NCBI GenBank assembly: GCA_029204225.1
Contig: CM055111.1
Span: 15,281,443 to 15,345,442, forward strand
DNA from: Diphasiastrum complanatum
Lineage: Eukaryota; Streptophyta; Lycopodiopsida; Lycopodiales; Lycopodiaceae
DNA: 64,000 nucleotides
Direction: 5' to 3'
The notes beneath the pieces were generated by a model that did not search any database, was not told the DNA's origin, and saw only the letters and a program-made list of their open reading frames with translations. The position numbers were made by a program, and so were the translations under genes. This document shows, one piece after another, positions 58,908-64,000 of this stretch; position 1 is the first letter of the stretch, and every line of letters starts with the position of its first letter.

Positions 58908-61353
58908 GTAAGCGGTACAGTGTTGCAATTGACCTTTATCTTTTCAGTACTTGCTAGTTTGTTTTTCTGTCAATGTTAAGCTTTTTCGTAATGCCCTAAA
59001 CCACATGCCCCTCACCTGCAGGATGACAGAGCTGAAGTTCATATGGGAGACGCGATGGAACTACTTCCACAGGAGTATCCACAGCGTTGCACACATGCTG
59101 CATCCCCTCTTCCTCTCTCCGACACAGATCGCAGACAGGGAGCTCGAGGCCGATTGGCTTCAGTACATTCACAGGGTGGGTCCACACATAGGTTTGGATC
59201 CTATCAGGCTCATGGAGGAGCTCGCTGCATTTCGTTTCGGCATGGGCACATTCGGCCACCCGGCTGCCCAGGATCCAGAGAGGAGGCAGCTACCCATTAC
59301 CTGGTGGACCATGTTCGGTAGCACATACCCATCTATACAGCGTCTTGCACTGCGTGTCCTTTCTCAGGTATGCATCTCATTTTATCCTCCATTTTTTGTG
59401 TTTCGTTGAAGTTTCACCTTTGCCACAATGTGCTGAAGTATTTCAATGCACGCACCACAGGACTGTGCTGCCTCTGTGTGTGAGCGTAATTGGAGCACAT
59501 GGGCACTGATTCACACGAGGAGAAGAAACCGGTTGTCAGTGAGTCAGTTGGAGCGGTTGGTGTTCTGTAGCACCAACGCACGTCTCGCCAGGAGGCTTCC
59601 GACCATTACGAGCGCATTGCAGGTGATAAGCTAATCTTTCATAGCATGTTGGTTGACTCTTGGTATGTTGATTTCATTTCTTGAAAAAGTTGTCTCTCTG
59701 ACATGCAAATTTTAAACCTTGCAGACGAAGATATCTGATTTGGAGCGCCAGGTTGACTTGCCTACGGACAGCACCCATCCCATGCCTGCAGATGACCTGG
59801 GCACACAGTTGATGGCAGAGAGAGAGAGGGAGCTTGCCGAGATGAGAGAGAGAGAGCTTGGGCTTGAGCACAGAGAGCCCCCATTGTATGAGGCAGATAA
59901 GCCAGTGTCAGAGGATGAGCATGATGAGGATGAGCCCATTCGGGTTGTGTTTGCCAGACCAGAGAGGGATGAGGCAGATTATACAGGTGCAGGGCACACG
60001 CCACGGGCAGGGGTCACAGGTGCATCACGTGGCAGAGGTGGGACACATGGCACAGGTTATACCGGCAGACAGGCAGGGCACACAGGGGGGGGCAGTGGCA
60101 TACCTACCTATGTCGACATGATGGAGGAGGCTCTTGATAGAGGGCAGAGTGGTTTAGATGCTGGTCCCGCAGATGTTTGGATGCGTGCAGCACAGAGTCA
60201 TGGCCGTTACTACGACAGCACACCAGAGGAGGCACCTGATGACTTTCATTGCACAGATTGGGAGGCCATGCAGGGTCTACAGGGTGCACATGATGAGGCA
60301 CGGGATGAGGCTTGGGTTGATTCAGGGGTTGGTGCACAGGATGATTCAGAGGTCGGTGCACAGGATGATTTAGAGGCTGGTGCACAGGATGAGTCCCAGA
60401 GCCCAGAGCATTTGTATTCGGATGCCCAGCTGGCCGACTTGGTTGCCACATTGGATTCAGAGGCCCAGCAGATGCCGAGTGTCAGGGCGCCCCCATCATC
60501 TCTTGCCAGCATGCCACACACAGAGTCCCAGCCAGAGCAGCCGCATGAGGTGCCTACAGTTCCTCCAGCTCCTCAGAGGGTGTATGTGCGTCGCACAGCT
60601 CCTCCAGTGCCACCGATGCCATTTAGGCCTGCATCCCCTCCATCGCCGTCCACTTCTGCAGCACCAGGTCTCCATGGCAGGCCACCATCTGTGCCCAGGT
60701 TTTCTCTTGCAGCGCCCACATCCACAGTGGCTCCTCCAGTGGCAGCACCCACGTCACATCCTCCTCCTTTGGCAGCACCCAGGATGTACCAGTACCGGCC
60801 ACCACAGCGCCCCTTTCAGTACATATCGCCACTGTACTCGCCTCCTGCACAGCCAGTTCCTCCACCTGCAGCAGCCCCACGGGCACACACTCCACGAGCT
60901 CATCCTCCTCGCTCAGTTGCACAGGGAGTTCCCTCTTTTGCTTCCCTATCCCAGCCGGCCTCAGCTTGGGCCCAGCCTAGCCAGCCAGGTGATTTGCATG
61001 GGGGTGACGAGGCATTGACAGCTCCTCTTGTCCGCAAGAGACCAGGCAGGCCCAAGGGTGCACCGAACAAGAAAGGCAAGGCACAGAAACTGCCAGGGAG
61101 GAGAGGACGACCACGCAGGGCTCCAGGTACAGGTAGAGGTGCAGTATCACAGCCAGTTGGAGCAGGTGTTGTTGGTTTGGCCTGCTTGGGGGCTGATGCG
61201 GAGGCTGATTGGGAGGATGAGGATGACGAGTCTTCCCCCTCGGATACACAGCCCATGCCAGTTCCAGACAGGCAGAGATATCGGCTGCGAGAGTCAGCTC
61301 GGGGCCCTGAGTTGTCTCCAGAGCATTCGTCTGAGTCAGAGCCAGAGCATTGA
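57034..61353 (+). CDS. hAT transposase with AT-hook C-terminal tail (one in-frame TAG)
   Basis: Exons 57034-58907, 59022-59367, 59461-59622 and 59725-61353; GT-AG borders and phase agree, 1336 codons. BED zinc finger with C33, C36, H50 and C67 (CRYCLVEF...RLKGH); Pro-rich linker; DUF659/hAT core starting SDG*TD (codons 379-384, where TAG at 58177 replaces the usual Trp), VVTDNATN (Asp443) and HTPCAAHGIDLL; hAT C-terminal region WWTMFGSTYPSIQRLALRVL, then CERNWSTWALIHTRRRNRL with the likely catalytic Glu748. Typical hAT proteins end soon after this. Here ~540 more residues follow: acidic repeats (VGAQDDSE-type), a Pro-rich region and two AT-hook-like motifs (RPGRPKG and RRGRPRR, about 61036-61118). 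Confidence 0.9.
59022..59367 (+). CDS. hAT transposase exon 2
   Basis: Acceptor CACCTGCAG, completes Arg, then MTELKFIWETRWNYFHRSIH through WWTMFGSTYPSIQRLALRVL to SQ, donor CAG|GTATGC. Confidence 0.88.
59461..59622 (+). CDS. hAT transposase exon 3 (dimerisation region)
   Basis: 54 codons DCAASVCERNWSTWALIHTR...RRNRLSVSQLERLVF...ITSALQ. Acceptor CGCACCACAG, donor CAG|GTGATA. Confidence 0.9.
59725..61353 (+). CDS. hAT transposase exon 4 (C-terminal tail)
   Basis: Acceptor AACCTTGCAG. 542 codons to TGA at 61351. It begins TKISDLERQVDL, then Glu/Arg-rich RERELAEMRERELGLE (a possible short coiled coil). Next come Gly/Thr-rich and acidic parts with a repeated AQDD(S/L)E unit, a Pro-rich part (PPVPPMPFRPASPPSPST), and basic AT-hook-like motifs just before an acidic end. 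The open frame over 1.6 kb with proper splice phase argues that it is translated. Confidence 0.85.
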   Translation, partial: TKISDLERQVDLPTDSTHPMPADDLGTQLMAERERELAEMRERELGLEHREPPLYEADKPVSEDEHDEDEPIRVVFARPERDEADYTGAGHTPRAGVTGASRGRGGTHGTGYTGRQAGHTGGGSGIPTYVDMMEEALDRGQSGLDAGPADVWMRAAQSHGRYYDSTPEEAPDDFHCTDWEAMQGLQGAHDEARDEAWVDSGVGAQDDSEVGAQDDLEAGAQDESQSPEHLYSDAQLADLVATLDSEAQQMPSVRAPPSSLASMPHTESQPEQPHEVPTVPPAPQRVYVRRTAPPVPPMPFRPASPPSPSTSAAPGLHGRPPSVPRFSLAAPTSTVAPPVAAPTSHPPPLAAPRMYQYRPPQRPFQYISPLYSPPAQPVPPPAAAPRAHTPRAHPPRSVAQGVPSFASLSQPASAWAQPSQPGDLHGGDEALTAPLVRKRPGRPKGAPNKKGKAQKLPGRRGRPRRAPGTGRGAVSQPVGAGVVGLACLGADAEADWEDEDDESSPSDTQPMPVPDRQRYRLRESARGPELSPEHSSESEPEH

Positions 61354-61874
61354 TTGTGGCTCTATTGTTTTAGTTTCAGTAGTTTGTCTCTAGCAGTCGG
61401 TCTACCATTGTACTCAGATGATTTTTCACATTATATACAGTGTTTGGCCTACATTATTTGCTGCACATTGTGCGTATGTCGCTCTGTACATGTGATGCTT
61501 TATTTTATGTTGAAGAATTCTATGTGCGTGTGTGAATCCTATTTTCATTTAATTTCGTTTGAAGTGAATGCTAGCTTCACATATATGCACCTACATCATG
61601 AGCACAGCAATCACCCCTACACCCCAAACGACATTGAATAAACACATGTAATACATCTGCATTTAAAAAAATTACAAACATTGCATCTTACATGACCAGG
61701 CTCGCGTTGCACAAAAAACAACTATGTATATATTCAACCGTTGTATCAGGATAACATCACATATACTGTCATTTTTTTAAGCAGCCATCTAGTTATTTGC
61801 TGCACCATAAACTGTCGAAAACTACATAGCAATAGTCCGCCACATACGGGTGGACCTCATCTTCTAAACATCCC

Positions 61875-62282
61875 TCACTGATCCTCCACCGACTCCTCGC
61901 CCTCGTCTGGTGCATTGTTTTGTCGCTCTTGCTCCGCCTCCCGGTTAGCCCGAGCTGCCTCCTGGTTAGCCCGACGTCTGGCCGCCCTTTCCCTGACCAT
62001 GATGAGCTGTCGTCGTGTGAAATTCATTCCGATCTGCTCATCCAGATCCAGCTCGACAGCGGGGACAGGATCCACAGCGGGGGCGGGTGGCTCCGGTTCC
62101 GGATTTCTCTGTCGAGTCTGTCGCAGCATCTCTCGGATATCTGCCTCTTGCTTCCGATGCCTCTCGTTGTGCCTTCGGATATCTTCCTCAAGCTTTCTCC
62201 TGGCTTCGCCCTCGGGCTTCGGTGGTATTCGCTCAGCCATCTCGATCGACCTTCTCCTCACAGCACCCTGATCCTTGAACAC
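61875..62282 (-). CDS. small charged ORF inside the hAT, opposite strand
   Basis: 135 codons on the minus strand, tail to tail with the transposase and inside the element ends. Rich in Arg, Glu and Ala, with predicted helical/coiled-coil stretches (EGEARRKLEEDIRRHNERHR; AARRRANQEAARANREAEQE) around a Pro-rich centre. A second possible start is Met15 (MAERIPPKP). No family recognised. It could be an accessory protein of the element or a chance frame in GC-rich DNA. Confidence 0.45.
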   Translation of the reverse strand: MFKDQGAVRRRSIEMAERIPPKPEGEARRKLEEDIRRHNERHRKQEADIREMLRQTRQRNPEPEPPAPAVDPVPAVELDLDEQIGMNFTRRQLIMVRERAARRRANQEAARANREAEQERQNNAPDEGEESVEDQ

Positions 62283-62460
62283 CCTCTCACAGCACCCTGG
62301 CTCTCAAACAGCCTCTCACAGCCTGTCACCGGCTCTCGCTTGCTCTCTCACTGTCTATCACTAGCCCTCTCACAGCCTCTGAAAATGCCGACCACAATGG
62401 CATTGTGAGTGCCTATTTATCCCCACAGCCTGATCGGCCATGTGGATCCCCATCATCCCT

Positions 62461-62636
62461 CCATGTGCCTCCGTACCTGCCCCCATGTGATGCTCCCCCC
62501 TGTGTTGGTCTCCCATTGGGCCCATGGTCTGCTCACCCACAATGCCCATGTGCCTCTGTACTTGCCCCCATGTGATGCTACCCCCCTGTGTTGGTCTCCC
62601 ATTGGCCCCTCGGTCTGCTCACTCGTAGTGCCCATG
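62461..62636. repeat. two-copy tandem repeat near the hAT 3' end
   Basis: Two units of about 88 bp, each with CCCCCATGTGATGCT and CCTGTGTTGGTCTCCCATTG. It lies between the small minus-strand ORF and the sub-terminal GGTACC repeats. Confidence 0.8.
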
Positions 62637-62889
62637 TGCCATTGCAACAGTCCCCTGCATCATGTACTGTACCCTCTTTTTTTACACCCAGAACCCCCTC
62701 TTTTTACTTTTTTTTGTCCTTTTTTGGTAGTTAATATGCAAAAAAAAATTACTAAAAATATATTAAAAAATAAAAAAAAATATTAAAAATGGTACCGTCC
62801 TGGTACCGCGGATCCCAGGGCGGTACCGTACCGGCGGTACCACTGATATGGTACCGGCGGTACCATACCAGCGGTACCAGAGGGTACTA

Positions 62890-62891
<2 letters not shown>

Positions 62892-62927
<36 letters not shown>
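62892..62927. repeat. (AT)n tract at the hAT right end
   Basis: 36 bp of AT directly after CTATG of the element. Confidence 0.95.
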
Positions 62928-62929
<2 letters not shown>

Positions 62930-63948
62930 AAGGAAGTGGATGGCGGACGCAGATACGTCCAATTTTTTTCAAATTTCTTTTTTTTCAAAAAAAAAAAAAA
63001 AATACAGGCACCTGCCTACATTGCCCCCCATCCCAAAAGCAAAATAAAAACAATTTATGGCCCCTGTTTTTCCCTCGGAATTAATTATCAGAGGGTGACT
63101 GTCACCCACCTGCCCCCTCCTGTTAAAAAATAGGAAAACAGTATCGAAAAAATTTCCAAAAAAATTTGCAAAAATATTTGCAACATACCTAACCACTGGG
63201 CCATGCCTCTCATAACCTCAGTATTACTAAACAACCATGGCGAGTGAGCAGTTCATAAATTATTACGAACCTTCATTGGGAACTAAGCTCCAAAAAAGCG
63301 GCAAAGAAAGATCTGAGAGTGGTTTCGAGTGAATGTTTGTATGGCAAACATATTACTGCCCCAAGGTTTAGAAGTGAATGCTCGCCAGAGGATTGGGGAA
63401 AGGTGAACGCTCACCAGAAGAGTGACAAGTCTCAGGAGCAGAAGTCTCTGGGGGAAATTAGGGCTCACCAGAAGAGTGACAAGCTATACACTACTGTGAC
63501 TCGGTTTAGGGGATCGGTTTCTTCCCGGATGAACTTCAACAGCTTACTAATTAGTTATGGCACTACTCCAGCTCGCTACAATACGATGTCGAAATTTACA
63601 GTACCTGCTCCACGAACCCCCGCGCCTGTGTTCCTGGACCATTAATACATTCTACGCAGGTTTAAGTGTATGCTGTACAAGTGCAGCTTTGATGTTGAAT
63701 CTGCACATACCTGTGGTGCAATGCCTACGACACAATGAGGACGTGGGTGGGGTTGATGATGTTTATGGATGATGATTATGCTTGTGGATTGTTTTGATGG
63801 TTATGGCTGTGGGGTTGTGGGTTTAGGGTGATTTGTTAGGGTTTGGGGTGTTGTGTTAACTGTGCCATTTGTTGGGGTGTCGGGTTTAGGGTCTTATGTT
63901 AAATGGTTGAACATGATGCATATGTTTTGAATGAGATGCAGATGTGCT

Positions 63949-64000
<52 letters not shown>
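62928..64000. other. intron 14 continues, no gene recognised
   Basis: A 108-codon frame (63319-63645) contains a twice-repeated AHQKSDK phrase coded by duplicated CTCACCAGAAGAGTGACAAG. No family is recognised. GGGTTTAGGG-like phrases at 63820-63900 are degenerate, not a telomere array. A (TC)n microsatellite fills 63950-64000. Confidence 0.4.
63950..64000. repeat. (TC)n microsatellite at window end
   Basis: An uninterrupted TC run continuing to the window edge. Confidence 0.95.

Larger units (their letters stand above)
56663..62891 (+). mobile_element. complete hAT transposon in (AT)n microsatellite
   Basis: A 6229-bp element. The left end is CATAGGTCCCGCGG and the right end, read inward, CATAGTACCCTCTGG. 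Both ends are loaded with GGTACCG(C)GG palindromic units (56663-56755 and 62790-62885). It lies between (AT)n tracts 56637-56662 and 62892-62927, so an 8-bp (AT)4 target duplication is implied but cannot be told from the microsatellite. It contains a four-exon transposase on the plus strand and a small ORF on the minus strand. Higher GC and different codon use from the surrounding AT-rich DNA mark it as a young insertion. One nonsense codon disables the transposase as read. Confidence 0.9.

Noticed and set aside
60104-60451. Minus-strand ORFs opposite the transposase tail (also 60246-60521, 60900-61256)
   Set aside because: Shadow frames of the GC-rich exon 4 on the plus strand, which has consistent splice phase and recognisable motifs.
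63820-63900. Telomere-like GGGTTTAGGG phrases
   Set aside because: Only a few degenerate units, not a TTTAGGG array.
46117-64000. Search for the last CARNMT1-like exon(s)
   Set aside because: No segment resembling the family C-terminus (SIELS...; final Tyr-rich strand) was recognised on the plus strand, so the gene is taken to continue past the window.
1-64000. tRNA, rRNA, CRISPR or organellar DNA insert
   Set aside because: None recognised. The TGGTATCAGAGC motifs are retrotransposon primer-binding sites, and the repeats are microsatellites or minisatellites without spacer structure.

Overview
This is nuclear DNA from a land plant with a large, repeat-rich genome. The window has no operons or dense genes. 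It is dominated by LTR retrotransposons, LINE fragments, hAT-type DNA transposons, MITEs and microsatellites. The species cannot be fixed from the sequence. The very long, transposon-filled introns fit a gymnosperm- or fern-grade genome, but this is inference.

The one host gene I can support is a carnosine N-methyltransferase-like gene (N2227/CARNMT1 family) on the + strand. I rebuilt it by hand as 14 short exons from 4482 to 46116, with GT-AG borders and continuous reading phase throughout. They encode 422 residues, and the final ~50-60 residues lie beyond the window. Introns range from 122 bp to 15.0 kb. Intron 1 (5.8 kb), intron 6 (15.0 kb), intron 10 (8.9 kb) and intron 14 (>17.8 kb) carry nearly all the mobile DNA.

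Layout. 1-4.4 kb: an inverted (foldback) repeat and a decayed minus-strand Copia element whose gag contains a local inversion. 4.4-4.56 kb: promoter region and exon 1. 5.1-9.2 kb (intron 1): minus-strand Gypsy and Copia fragments. 10.4-14.05 kb: exons 2-6. 14.05-29.06 kb (intron 6): three non-autonomous hAT-like elements with 8-bp target duplications, a complete but mutated Ty3/Gypsy chromovirus (16551-22931) with unusual LTR ends, an old Copia remnant and a Stowaway-like MITE. 29.06-30.9 kb: exons 7-10. 30.9-39.8 kb (intron 10): LTR, Gypsy, LINE and Copia fragments. 39.8-46.1 kb: exons 11-14. 46.1-51.1 kb: Gypsy LTR, microsatellites and Copia-like remnants.

51.1-62.9 kb is the most striking part. 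Two hAT elements lie head to head on either side of a 26-bp (AT)n tract. The minus-strand copy is truncated and was later split by a 4.0-kb Copia element (51613-55611, target duplication ATACG/ATACA). The plus-strand copy (56663-62891) is complete from end to end and sits between (AT)n tracts. It has a four-exon transposase with a BED finger, a DUF659/hAT core, a dimerisation region and an unusual ~540-residue C-terminal tail carrying two AT-hook-like motifs. It also has a small ORF on the opposite strand. The transposase carries one nonsense codon. The association of an AT-hook tail with insertion into (TA)n microsatellites is the best candidate here for an undescribed system.
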